The position numbers and the translations under genes are program-made. DNA of 64,000 bases. Origin: Nelumbo lutea. Lineage: Eukaryota; Streptophyta; Magnoliopsida; Proteales; Nelumbonaceae. A model generated the notes under the pieces. The model ran no database searches, had not been told where the DNA came from, and saw nothing but the letters and a program-made list of their open reading frames with translations. Below, one piece after another: positions 1 through 11,239 of this stretch; positions within the stretch are counted from its first letter, which is position 1, and each line of letters opens with the position of its first letter. The DNA is taken from the NCBI GenBank assembly GCA_022828595.1, contig JAKGHH010000005.1:29834193-29898192 (forward strand), in the 5' to 3' direction.

Positions 1-54
1 TAAGTGCGAGTCCTTGGCAAGTAAAATTGGGATAGCGTCTAAATTATGTTCCTC

Positions 55-2094
55 TTATGTATCTTTGCTTCGAACAGTGCTGATATCTGGTTCTCTATCT
101 TGAATATCCTGAACTTGTGTCTCCCTTCGTATTTCCCCTGGACCATTGTCAACTACATCCAGGTCCACCTTAGAGATTGAGGCAAGTCTCACCACTATTT
201 CTTCTTGGGGCCAACAAGAAGGCACTAGAGGGTTCTTCAAACAATATCTGCATTCCTATTAGCTAATTGTTCCACAAATTGTAAGTTTTAGTGGATGAGG
301 CACTTCCGATGCTACTTTCGTCATTCCAAACTTCATCTTGCCTTGGGTCTTCCCAATCATCTTCTTCCTCAAAATCTTCACACTCGGGCCTATTAAATCT
401 CGGGTTCAGCTTGTCTAGGATTGTGGAGTTCGCTTTCACAACCGGCTTCCATTTCCAATTGCTCTTCGACTGGGCGCTTCCAAAACCAGCATTGTTGAAT
501 GCTTTCAAAGGGGTCTTGACAGGGTTTTTTGCGATCGCTGCAACAGAGGAGGTTGCAAGGGTCATGTTGGATGATGATAGACCCCAACAATCATCCTAAG
601 CCTTTGGGCCGGCTTGCTCACATGCATTTTTAAGTGGTCACATGACCTGTTTAGATTACAAGTTGGTGTTGGGTTGTCTAGTTCAACCGATTTAACCCCT
701 TGGTCAAGTTTTAGTGCTCTTTCAAACTTTTTCCTTTATTGTCGCCCCCTCCAGCTGCCACTTCAACATAGGACCTTTTAGTAGCCCCTTGATCAGAGAT
801 GGATGGCCCAGATTCTAGTCCCTCTTTAGAATTCTGGCCGTCCTCTTTTGATTCTACAGTCAGCACATTTGCCTTCTCTTTGTAAAAATGGTCAGACTTC
901 TCCTTCATGCTTTCCCCTTCCTTTACCTTTGCCACATCATCGTCTTCTACCTCCTGCAAGCTTCTCCAGAGTCTCTCCTCCACCGATGATAGCAACCTGA
1001 CTACCTCATACATTTCACCTAGTTCCGACCTCACCATTATTAGTATTGACTCTATTTTAACTCCTCCCAATTTCATCAAAGCTGCACTGAGATTGGATAA
1101 GTCCAATTCTTCCACGACTCCTCTGTACAGAGCTGCAATTTTCTTAAAGTTTGCAAGGGACCAAAGATGAAATGGGAGCCCTAGCACTTTGAGGCGGAAA
1201 ATTTCTGTCTGATCTACACAATTTGCATTCGGACACCACTGACTAATCACCATTACTCCTTCAGAAGTCCGAATAGGAAACGCATGTATTTCTTCCACCA
1301 GATTGTCTACTTCTAGTTCCATAAGCACCTTATCTTCTTGAAACGATCAAAGATTGAAGTGTCCTCCCACTTTCAGCTTTCGTATAATCTCCTTTGCAAC
1401 ACAGCCCCAACTACCTACTCTTTTGTATGCAAGTATCACATTTTTACACCAGTTCTGGTAGGTTTGATCTTCACTCCCTGCAACATCCTTTTCACCATCT
1501 GGATGTGGTTGCTTTTCCGGTGCTTGGTTGGGTTGGATATCTCTTGGTTTTTTTCAATTCTCCATAAAAAGTTCTGCAACTCCCTTATGAACAGCATCCA
1601 CCCCTTACTCTGTTTTCCCATGGGGATACAAATCAATTGTCTCCTACCTTCGCCGAACCATTCTGAGACTGTTGCGAACCAGCCCTTCCTCTTGAAACGA
1701 AGTTCAGCTACGAATACCTTTCCGTTAATTTTGATTGAGTTCTTCTAGGCCTGTGATTTCCTCGAAACTAAAGCTATGTCCAGGAAGCCTTTCAGCCAAG
1801 CTGCTACCTCCTTTTGGAGATACACTGTGGCTCTTTTTTTCTTATCTTATCTTCAGGAACACCAGAGACCTTTTTTCTCACTTCTTCTAGTTTGTATAGC
1901 TTTGCTTCAAACAAAACTTCCTTTCTCAACCTTCCCACTACTTCAAACTCGCCCTCCGTCCTTTTCTCCAGCCCTGGCTCCAACACCAGTTCCAAGCTTT
2001 GGGGAATCACTAGGGAAAAGACAGTCCTTGCCCTTTTAAACCACCTATCCCCCCTCTTTCTATTCAATTGCAGGAAAGCCATGTGCCAATCCAC
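55..2094 (-). pseudogene. Degenerate LINE ORF1 (DUF4283-type) in YAO intron 3
   Basis: Several minus-strand frames line up from 2094 down to about 55 and look like one broken protein. The clearest block (1328-711) reads KVLGLPFHLWSLANFKKIA and LRLGGV-like text, typical of the DUF4283 RNA-binding protein that many plant LINEs encode as ORF1. Upstream pieces (1636-1436, GKGWMLFIRELQNFL) and downstream acidic pieces (565-263) continue it in shifted frames. Stops and frameshifts make it non-functional. It has the same orientation as YAO. No reverse transcriptase follows within the window; it would lie left of position 1. An exapted DUF4283 gene is less likely given the breaks. Confidence 0.6.
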
Positions 2095-2129
2095 TATAGA
2101 ACCTGCTCCATGCTCGTTAAATTAAAAAT

Positions 2130-3324
2130 GGATTTAAACTCTTGCACCAGAAAGCCCATCAGAAGTGATTAGCACTCTTATGCACATCATCTTGAGCCTA
2201 GTACAGTAACACGCATTTTTTTCCAAACAAAGGCGGCTAAAGATTTCAGAAATTTTCTCATAACTTCCAGATCACCCACAGAAATCCTAGCTTAGCTCAG
2301 TCCTCATTTTCAAGAGAATCAGACTCTACAGTTCCAGGATCTCTCATGATTTCCATTTCAGAAAGAACTCTTTCCAGATCTTATTGTTGCCATCAACTTT
2401 TGAAAGCCTACACTTACAGAACCTTCATTATCGTCCTACACCCAGATAGCTGGGACCAACATTGCATAATGGCCATTTAACAATTTTGAAAATAAATAGA
2501 AATAAAAAATACAAAAGTTATACAAATTTTCTACAAAATTTTTGGAACATCTCTAATATTATATACTCATCCTATTAAACAAAAATTAAGTATAATAAAT
2601 AAGAAGTGTTTTATTAATGACAAAAATGGAATACAAAATTTTAAACTAACCCAAAAATGAAATGGCCAATTTATCAAAAAAATAAAAATGAAATGGCTTT
2701 CCCATCCAAGTGGCAAGTCAACAGTTCAATTGTCCAGGCTAAAAGGATAAAACCATGATGTCATAATTAAATTAAAAATTAAAAATAATAGTAATACAAA
2801 AAAAAATTGTAGAATTATACAAAAAAACTTGATAGAAAAAATTTGTTTGCATCCTAATATTAAACATTCATCATATTAAACAAAAAAGAAAGTGGACAAT
2901 GCTTTGAACATGAAAAACCTTAAAAAGAAATAGCATCTACCATTTCAGTTTTTCCTTTTTATTTATCAGTAACTGATCAGAGAACTTTATCACAAATAAA
3001 AAAGAAAGAGATCAGCAACTGATAAGAGAACTTTAGTACAATAAAGAAAGAGCTAGAAAATATGCCGGATAGAGAAAAGGACAGGCGAGGATGGCTAGCC
3101 AATCCAAAACAATATAGCCAAGAAAAATAATTGCAAGAGACTAGCACAACAATAGATCAAAAAGATCCTTCTACTCGGAAGGTTCAAGACCACTTTTCAT
3201 TGAGAAAGACAAACAGATATAAATTATTCTGCCTAACTATACTTTTTTCCTTCTGTCTTGATGCACTTGATTAGATTAGAAACTTTTTGCATCCAAAACC
3301 TCTCAGTGAAAGAGAATTGCTCAC
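2130..3324. other. YAO intron 3, AT-rich, no gene seen
   Basis: AT-rich intron sequence between YAO exon 3 and the LINE remnant. Two similar stretches of about 110 bases (2500-2580 and 2790-2890, both with ACAAAAAA-type runs and ATTAAACA..CAT) suggest an old duplication. Nothing else is recognised. Confidence 0.5.
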
Positions 3325-3549
3325 CTTCCAGAGGCGCATACTCCGATCACGACCAACTGTCAATAGACGCTCTTTCCGTAGGCAATCAATTGTTAATACC
3401 TCACTTTGGTGACCAAATAATGTATCCATATAAGCTCTATCTTCTGCATTCCATAGCTTGATTGTTCGATCAAAAGAACCAGAAAAGAGTTGTGGAGTCC
3501 CCTGCCTAAAAGCCAAACATGATATCGGGCCTCTATGACCAGGAAATGC
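3325..3549 (-). CDS. YAO: YAO exon 3 (WD40 repeats)
   Basis: The acceptor is TTACAG|GCATTT and the donor is AAG|GTGAGC. The product begins AFPGHRGPISCLAF and includes LFSGSFDRTIKLWN, FGHQSEVLTID and VGRDRSMRLWK. The donor is chosen because the following codons (VSNSLSLRG) no longer look like the family. No later exon of this gene is found down to position 1. Confidence 0.88.
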
Positions 3550-6276
3550 CTGTAAAATAACAATTCTATCCACTATCATATGAAATCCTTAAAGCAACAA
3601 AGGTATGGAACACGTTTAGATAACGAGTTCAACTATGGTATCAGGAAGGTATGGTACATGAAAAGCTGATAACCAAGTCAACCGGTATCATCCAATTCGC
3701 AAACAACCCAATCATATTCATTCAAATTCACATTGGCTTTTAATTAGTTAAAGTTTTTCAGGTACTACCTTTCTGGTACCATAAAAATTCTCAGATAATT
3801 AGGCACATATAGACAATAAGAGGTAAATAGGGGTCAACACTTGGTGCAATGCTAAAATCTCAGGTTGGCAAGTGTGTTAACATGGGTTCAAGTCTGACAG
3901 CACCCACTTTATGCAAAAAAAAAAAAAAAGAAAAAAGAGTCAAAGGTTCAGACCATATCTAGTCTACCCCTCCCAAGGCCCCAGACAACTGTGACCAACA
4001 TTGGGCAATGCCCTTTTTTAATGATAAGAGTAATTAGGACAACTCTAAGCTACACATGGAGACAATGTATAAGGATGGTCCACTAGTGTTGAACCAGTAC
4101 ATGTTGCACAGAGTACAAGGACAAAGAGCTGAAAGATATACTCTAAGAGCTTTTCACTGGAAAAAGTAAGCCAAATGGGATGATCAGATCTTTAAAATGA
4201 ATCATGTCTTACTATTTCCAATCAAAATCTAAAAAAAACAAAACATTGTGTCATCAGGAGAAAAGAAAGGCAAAGCACATATATTGAACAGCAATGATTG
4301 TCTGACTCTGCAAGGGTCCACACCCCATCCCAACAAGAGATCCCTTGGAGCTACATTAAACAGTGCAGCCTAACTCTCTGTAAAAGCCCAAAAACTACTT
4401 GACATTGTTCAGTCAGACATTCTTATGATCTACTACCACCAGGTATTACCCAAAATGAACCTCAATGTTATAGCAGAAAAGACACAGTGGTTACATGAAT
4501 AATCAAGTATGCAAAATATAAGACTCAAAATTTGCAAACTTTGTTATCCCTGTAATATTTAATTATCCACACCATAGTAAACAAAGAAAAAAGTACCTGA
4601 ATATGCTCTCGTGTACGGGTGTCCCATAAATGAACATGACGGTCTAAGCCTCCACTTGCCAAATACCGACCATCAGAGCTAACAGCTAATGTCAAAACAT
4701 GTTTACTCCACTTCATAGATGGACTTTGGGGGTCCCGTGCACCATGTGAGTTCAGTATTTCCTTGTTAGGCCATGTGTACTTTTGATTTTTTCCACTTTC
4801 AACATCCCAATGAATAATAGTTCCATCTTTGGAAGCTGAAAACCCCTTGACATCATCATCAGATAAGGCTACAGTAGTAACAGATTGCCGATGCCTCACC
4901 ATAACTCGAAAGTCATCAACATTTGTCGGTTTTTGTACCCTAGAATATTCACAATGAAGTATATTAACAAATAAGGATACAAGTATTCAATTTATAACAT
5001 GTCTCTAAGCATAGAATATGATATTTATCATGGCAAGAACAAAATGTGATACTTTCAAAAACATGTAAAATTAAAGAAACTATGTTGCACTTCTACTGTG
5101 CTATAGGGAACTATGTCACTACCATGTTTATAAGGTTACTCTGTATCAAGAAAACCAGACAGATTAAGGTGATTCCAGTCACTGGAGAATATCAGGGCAC
5201 TATCATGTTTATAGGGTTACTACGCATCAAGAAAACAAGACTAGGTGAGGTGATTCCAGTCAATGGAGAAATTTAATTCATTTCCATAGTTAAACCATGG
5301 ACCAAGCTGCAGAGATGATTAGCAAACGCCAGCCTGATTAATTAATAGTCTACAAAATTCCATCCATTGAAGCCAACAAATGGATATTTTTGCCATCAAT
5401 ATTGCAGTCAGTGAATTACTACCTGATTGTAACTCTTCATCCTACAGCAGAAGAAAACTAGACGCTCAAGTCTAGCATTTACACATATTCAGTTGAGAAA
5501 CTGGCAAACCAGACCAAATGAGACCATCAATAAAAATTGCCAGCTATGAGTTCAAGAAAAAAGAAAAGGAAAAGCTAAACAAGGCAATCATTCTTCTGAT
5601 TGATGCAGGTCATTAGAGAGTTCATATTCAGCAAGTAGTTTCTAGTTGCCTAGCTAGCTATTGGAACCAGACGCCATTTAAACAATCTAAACTCAACCCA
5701 AACTACTTTTATGTTCAATTTGCCCACGTTCAGCTCTGACTAGGCATCAAATTAAATAAAAATTTTTTTTGGTCAGTTCAAATTGAATTGAATTTCGGAA
5801 ACTTAATCAAGCAAAGACGAGTTAAACGAGAAGCACATTTTACTCTACCTAGAAGCAATAAACCTACGAACACGACCACTCTCCTCGAGCTGCTCCTGTT
5901 GCAGCAACTCCGCAACCAAAGAATCACGCTTGCCGCTCTTGGCATCTTCATCCGACTCTTCACCCTCCTCCTCTTCCTGCTCTCGTTTCGCAATCTCCCG
6001 AATCTTCTCCAAGTACGCCTTGGCGACTCTCTGCCGCTTCTCGTCAGCAGTTTCTGTTGCAAATTCGTCCTCCTCTTCTTCTCCTCCATCAGCTAAACCT
6101 TCTCCTTCCTCGTCGCTTTCGTCGCTCTCAATGATGTCATTATCTTCTTCATCAACCTTCCGTCTCCGCTTGGTTTCTTGATCGAAGAAAGGATCTTCGT
6201 CTACCGAAAACCGAGTCTTCCTCGTTCTGGTTCCACTGGGAAACGAATGTTTCTTCTTGCGGGTTCTGTTCTTCAT
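3325..6276 (-). CDS. YAO: YAO/RRP9-like U3 snoRNP WD40 protein, 5' part (exons 1-3)
   Basis: Homologues (U3-55K, Rrp9, plant YAO) bind U3 snoRNA in the nucleolus and act in 18S pre-rRNA processing. Three exons read in order on the minus strand: 6276-5849, 4939-4597 and 3549-3325. They join in frame across canonical GT..AG introns. Exon 1 gives a basic start (MKNRTRKKK), a long acidic stretch and a glutamate/lysine-rich helix; exons 2 and 3 give WD40 repeats with clear endings such as HVHLWD, IKLWN and MRLWK. The visible part is about 330 residues; family members are near 500, so the last WD repeats are missing and should lie left of position 1. Intron 3 is therefore longer than 3.3 kb and holds a LINE fragment. 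Whether the gene is still expressed cannot be told, but no stop or frameshift is seen in the three exons. Confidence 0.9.
3827..3925 (+). mobile_element. tRNA-derived SINE-like element
   Basis: A box-B-like motif, GGTTCAAGTCT at 3885-3895, follows a weak box A (TTGGTGCAATGC near 3841-3852) at tRNA-like spacing. A run of about 15 A ends the unit near 3930. This is the layout of a plant SINE. It sits in YAO intron 2. Flanking duplications were not identified. Confidence 0.5.
4597..4939 (-). CDS. YAO: YAO exon 2 (first WD40 repeats)
   Basis: The acceptor is TTCTAG|GGTACA and the donor is CAG|GTACTT. Joined to exon 1 the reading is R-V-Q-K-P-T, then VRHRQSVTTVALSDDD, GFSASKDGTIIHWD and LAVSSDGRYLASGG, which are blades of a WD40 propeller. 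It ends in RTREHIQ. Confidence 0.9.
5113..5275. repeat. 81-bp tandem duplication in YAO intron 1
   Basis: Two diverged copies share CATGTTTATA, GGTTACT, ATCAAGAAAAC and GGTGATTCCAGTCA at a spacing of about 81 bp. It lies in the intron between exons 1 and 2; no coding role is seen. Confidence 0.75.
5849..6276 (-). CDS. YAO: YAO exon 1 (start codon, acidic N-terminus)
   Basis: The ATG at 6276 is the first in a 143-residue open frame. The product starts with lysine/arginine clusters that could serve as a nucleolar signal, then DESDEEGEG-type acid runs and the conserved motif VRRFIASR. The exon ends in phase 2 at AG|GTAGAG; reading on past it meets a stop at once, which fixes the donor site. Confidence 0.88.
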
Positions 6277-6338
6277 GCTCGAGAGGAAGTACAGAAGTAG
6301 AGAACGTGAGTGACTAAGAATGGAGTTTCGGTGAAGAG

Positions 6339-6372
6339 ATTAGGGTTCTATTTGTCTCAGGGTTTAGGGTTT
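6339..6372 (-). promoter_or_regulatory. Telo-box cluster at the YAO 5' end
   Basis: Read on the minus strand, 6372-6364 is AAACCCTAA and 6347-6339 is AACCCTAAT. They lie 65-95 bases upstream of the YAO start codon, probably in or near the 5' UTR. Telo-boxes are known in promoters and leaders of plant ribosome-biogenesis and translation genes, which fits the gene's role. Their function here is inferred. Confidence 0.6.
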
Positions 6373-6648
6373 TTCGAAGACGAAGAGTCGAAGAGGGAGC
6401 TCTGTAGCGAGCTTTGAGTAAATGCAGTGTATTAACACCATACAAAGCCACGGAGGCGGCGAAGGCCGAACCGAAGGGGAGAGAGGGAAAGAGTAGGGCT
6501 TTCGACAGAGCCAATCGGTTCCGAGTTTTTACCGACCCGATATTATAGAACCGATTCACCGAACCAATTAAATCGGATATGGGTCTACATTGGTTGTCAC
6601 CTTGTCGGTTGTCCTTATAATTGGGTCCCTTATGTGGACTAGATCACG

Positions 6649-6714
6649 GCTCGAAGCCGAGGCTCTTATATAAAGCTCGAAGCCGAGGCTCTTATATAAA
6701 GCTCGAAGCCGAGG
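6649..6714. repeat. 26-bp tandem repeat with TATATAAA, 2.5 copies
   Basis: Two exact 26-bp units (6649-6674, 6675-6700) and a 14-bp third part. Each unit has the near-palindrome CTCGAAGCCGAGG and ends TTATATAAA. It lies about 375 bp upstream of the YAO start codon. Confidence 0.85.
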
Positions 6715-6829
6715 TCCAAACCTGAAGTCCGATCTAAATAGCCATAAGCAAATTTTATTATACAGCAATAGCAATAAGCTCAAAGAACGGGGACAGTCCC
6801 ATCTCCCAAACCTTGCAAGTGTCACTAAA

Positions 6830-8600
6830 TTGTCCAAGATATGGGCAGCTCCATGCTCCCATGGATGCCAACTCTTTATGTGGAAGTTCCTTCACAATAC
6901 AGTTAGAACCAAAGCTACCATATGGAGCTATATAAGCAAAGAGGATACTTATTGCACATTCTACAATTCATCCCCATAAACTCAAAATCATCTTCTACTA
7001 GAATGATCTTTAGCTTGTGCAATTTGGATACAAGGCCAAGTTGGGCTCATGCCAAAGACTTTTCTTAATTCGGGTCAAAGCGTATATTAGAATGGTGGTG
7101 GCAGTATAATAATCTCATTAAGGACAAATCATTAAACTATAATTGATGGAGGGAGATTTGGCCCGACCCCTTAGCCGCGCGACACGTGGAAGCAACAGAG
7201 TGTGACCTGGCAGGAGCGTCAGCTCGGCACAGCAGCGTGCCCGTGACCCGAGGTGAGACCCGAGCTCCCCCAAGAGGAACCCACACTTCCCAGGAGGAAG
7301 AGCTCGAGCTTTCCCTTAGAAACCCCGAGCCTTACAAGGAACACCGCAAAGGGCAAAAGCCCAAGCTGACCCACCTCGGGTCAGTTCGGGCCATACTTCT
7401 ATCCGAACTCAAGACCACCTCACGCGCCACCCCGGCACTTCAGTTTCAGGTCCCATGACTGAACAAACCGTACCTGACACCAAAGAATTCCGTACCCGAA
7501 GGCGGCGCGCCTGACTGATTAGAGGTCTGACACTTGATAGCCGCACTCCAACGGCCACCTGCTACCGCCATCCCAGTCGTTGCAGGGACGGCCCTGGCAG
7601 GGAAGATAGTGGCGGTTGTCTGTCCCCACAGAGGTGATGACACCCTATCTGGCAGAAGTTTGGGAGTGAGTGCACTAGGGTGGTTATAAAAGGCCCTCTT
7701 CCCCCAAAAATAAAGGTAAGTGATAATTCTGCACCTTCTGGTCTTTCATCTTCCTTGTCTTCTCAAATAATACTAACTTGAGCTTTGGAGCATCCCCACC
7801 GGGTTCCTCCCCCGGAGATCTTCTTCTTTTCCTCTCTGTTTCAGGCTTCTTCCGCTCCGTCAGAGGCAAGATTATCGACAACTAGGACCGACCAGATCAT
7901 GAACCATCAATAATTATCTAGCAAAAATATTTTCAATATTCAGAAGTATATGGGACACAAGAAATGAAATTATCTTCAACAATGGAAGACCAAATCCATT
8001 AATAATCTCGAGGAAAGCAAGTAACTATTATAAATTCAAAATATTTGTCTCCTTAAGTTCAGCTCCTTCTAATCCAAATAACTCATTGGATTTGCAAGAA
8101 GTTATGCACTCGGAGCTACCAATCATTATTGTGGATGGTTCATGGGACACTATCACACACAATGCATCAACTGGCCTCTTTGTGTTTTCATATTGGTCTC
8201 CTCTTCTCGTTGTAGAAGGACAACCATGCATGGTAGAATCATCAACATCACCTAAGCTTTAGGCAATCATAAGAGGCCTATGTAAGCTATATTGTATGGA
8301 CAACAAAAGAGCTTTTTTGTTGTTGGGTACTAAAGATCCTCTCTTGGAGCTAAAAGGAACCGATAAAAACATCACCTAGGAAGTTCAAGCTCTATACGAT
8401 CACATCTTTGATCTTCTATCTTTTTTTGATAACATTAAATTGCTATATGTAAATAGGTCAATTGTTAAGCCCGCTCATGATCTTGCAAAACGGACTAGGA
8501 TTAGGAAAACTTTTATTAACAAAACTAACCCCCCTTCATCCTCTCACTTTTCTTTTTTGGATCATTGTAAAAGGGGGCTATTGATGTACCCGTGATATTT
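6830..8600 (+). pseudogene. LINE 3' end: zf-RVT and RNase H domains, split by a solo LTR
   Basis: The plus strand at 6834-7138 translates, with frameshifts, to the reverse-transcriptase zinc-binding domain of plant LINEs: KIWAAPC, LFMWKFLHN, then C..C/HLLLE and ACAIWIQGQ. After the solo LTR (7144-7909), 7915-8585 continues with IWDTRNEIIFNNG, IIVDGSWDT, STGLFVFSYW, an AIIRGL helix and HDLAKR, that is, the LINE-type RNase H (RVT_3). Several stops are present. No reverse transcriptase core is seen upstream, so the element is 5' truncated near 6830, about 550 bp upstream of the YAO gene. Confidence 0.75.
7144..7909 (+). mobile_element. Solo LTR (766 bp, probably Ty3/Gypsy), TSD ATAAT
   Basis: It begins TGATGG and ends CCATCA, a 6-bp inverted terminal repeat, and is flanked by a perfect 5-bp duplication ATAAT (7139-7143 and 7910-7914). 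Inside are a TATA box in GGTTATAAAAGG near 7681 and the stretch ACTTGAGCTTTGGAG with CCCCACCGGG, which is typical of the end of plant Gypsy LTRs. It is GC-rich against AT-rich flanks. No internal region or second LTR exists, so it is the product of LTR-LTR recombination. It interrupts a LINE RNase H reading frame. Confidence 0.92.
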
Positions 8601-11060
8601 GTAGTGGTTCCTTTTCTTTTGCCTAAAAAAAAAGCAATAGCAATTCTAGATGATGATAATGACGGAAATAATATATTCAAAATTTTCTATGAATTTTATG
8701 CTTTTTTTATTTTTTATTTTTTTATTTTATTTTTATTAATCAAATGCAAATTACAAAATCCAAATATGATTATATAAGCACCTCACCCAAGTATGTGGTA
8801 ATTAGATCATGTTGTGAAGATTCAAATATCATTGAAAGGCCTACCTTCTTGACTATACTCTTTGTTTTTGTAATGTTTAATCTTTTTGGTATATCTTTTT
8901 TCTTTTGTTCATTTATCAAAATATAAGATTTAAATAAAGGGAATTGAATGAGGTGAAAAGTAGTTATTTAATTTACAGTTTAAACCTTACAATTAAATAG
9001 GGATTAAATTAAAAAATGAATATTTTAGTCAAAAGAAAGTTCTGCAATCTTATTCATATTTTTAATAGTAGGGTAAATATATAATTATAGATAGGGGCAA
9101 ATGGATCAGATCATGATCTAATCCGATCCTCCTATCCTATTTTGTGCGTGTATATATATATATATTGTTTGTGTTATTTATATTGCATTTTTGTAAATTT
9201 TTATATTATTTTTTATAAAAATGTATATATATATGATAAAAATAGTTGAAAAAATACTTGTTGTTTTTTTGTTTATCTTTATTTAGATTGTTATAGTTTC
9301 TTTTATTTTATTAATTTATTAATTTTTAAGAATGAAATCAAAGCAGATCAGATTCGAATGTCCGACATCCTGAGATCTGATCGAATTCGGACATACCTTG
9401 CAAATTTTATGTATTTCTATATTTTATTAATTATTTATGGCATTATTGATTATTAATTTTTATATTTAATTTTTTATGAGTTCTAAATTATGTATTTCAT
9501 TTTCATTATCAATAAAAATAATTATTATTTATTATGTACACTTATTTTTTAATTTGATTAATAATAAAAATATCATTTGTCTATTTTTTTCCTATATTTT
9601 TTTGGTAATTTTTTATATTTATTTCTAGTTTACAATGTTTATTACCTAAGCATGACTTCATAGGTGACTTCATAGGTTGATCAATTTGATTCGAATGGTT
9701 GAATTGATTAACCACCACATGGATAAAGAATGATTTTGTTTTTGAGTCAGTTTTAAAATATATGGGTTTATATTGTTAAAAATATTGACATAAATCTAAT
9801 TAGTAGTATTTATTAATGAAAAATAACTTAAATATAAGATTTAATAAGAGAAAATGGGATTTAATACCTTAAGCATAAGACTTAATGAAAGGGGAATAGA
9901 TGAGGTGGACAATAATAATTGAACTTACATTTTCAACCCTTGCAATTAGAAATGGACTTAATGAGAGGGGATTAAATACACAAATATGGACATTTTAATA
10001 GCTATTAAAGCTATAGTAAAATAACTTTTATACCCTTTATCAAATAAAGAAATAAATGGTACTTTTATTCTATAAAAGTTCCACACTATATCCACACTTT
10101 TATATACTATTAAGTGTGCATGTACTTTGCATGTGACAATTCTAGATGCTGATAGTGATAGTAATAATGTATCCAATATTTTTTATAAACTTTATGTATT
10201 TTATATTTTTATTTTTAATTATTATTTGGATATAAATTGCCAAATCCAAATCTGATTACCTAAACACCCAATCCAAATATGTGATAATTGAATCAATTTA
10301 TGAAGTTTTACGTATCATTGAAAGGCCTATTTGCTTGGTTTGGATAAATATATGATATTATACATATATTTATTGCCAAATCCAAATCTGATTACCTACA
10401 CTTACTTTTTGTTTATTGTGATAAATATATGATATTATACATATGTTTGAATATTTTTATAAAATTTATGTATTTTTATTATTTATTTATGACAATAAAG
10501 GTTAATACACTTGACCCAAAAGTTGAACTATTGATCTTTGTCAAATAGTAAAATAACTTCATTTTTGGTCAATTTTAAATTATATCATTTTCATCATCAA
10601 TAAAAATAATTATTTTTATTACACTTATATTCTTAATTTGATTAATAAAAATATCATAAATGTGTCTAATTTTTTCTATGCTTTTATAATTTTTTATATT
10701 TATTTATATTTTAAAACTTTTATTACCAAACTATGACTTCATAAGTTGATCAATTTGATTTGGATGATTGAATTGCTTAGCCATCCCTTGGATGAAGAAT
10801 GATTTTGTTTTAGAGTCAATTTTAAAATATATAGTAACATTTATTAGTAAAAAATAATCTAAGTATAGGATTTACTAAGAGAGAAATGCCATCAGTATAA
10901 GAGTTAATGAAAGGATATTAAATGAGGTGAAAAGTAATAATTAAAGTTACACTTTCAATCCTACTATAATAAAATGACTTTATACCCTTTCTTAAACAAA
11001 GAAATAGAGTGTAATTTTAGTAAAAAACTTTCATTCTGCATCCACACTTTTATATATAGT
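8600..11060. repeat. AT-rich tract with repeated 0.4-1 kb units
   Basis: No gene is seen. Blocks recur at about 1.08-kb spacing: ATGACTTCATAAGTTGATCAATTTGATT and the following 300 bp occur near 9653-9955 and again near 10730-10970, and the preceding A/T block near 9515 matches 10603. Another block (CAATTCTAGATG.TGATA through ATCATTGAAAGGCCTA) occurs at 8640-8845 and 10136-10335. The units are diverged and in the same direction. An element with TIRs could not be delimited. Confidence 0.65.
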
Positions 11061-11072
11061 ATAGATAGTATA

Positions 11073-11155
11073 GATATTACTAATATATATATATATATAT
11101 ATATATTAGTAGTAATATATTAATAAATTCTAATATATATATATATATATTTATT
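11073..11155. repeat. TA microsatellites
   Basis: Two (TA)n runs, 11084-11105 and 11133-11151, separated by an AT-rich spacer with inverted copies of TTACTAATATA/TATTAGTAGTAA. Confidence 0.85.
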
Positions 11156-11239
11156 ATATATTACTATTTGTTAATATATGGATTTTTGGCTTTACCAATC
11201 ACTGAATTTTGTGAAAAGGCCAATTTCAACTCTAAAGAA

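Noticed and set aside
5778..6181. Plus-strand and other-frame open frames across YAO exon 1
   Set aside because: They are shadows of the acidic/lysine-rich coding exon on the minus strand.
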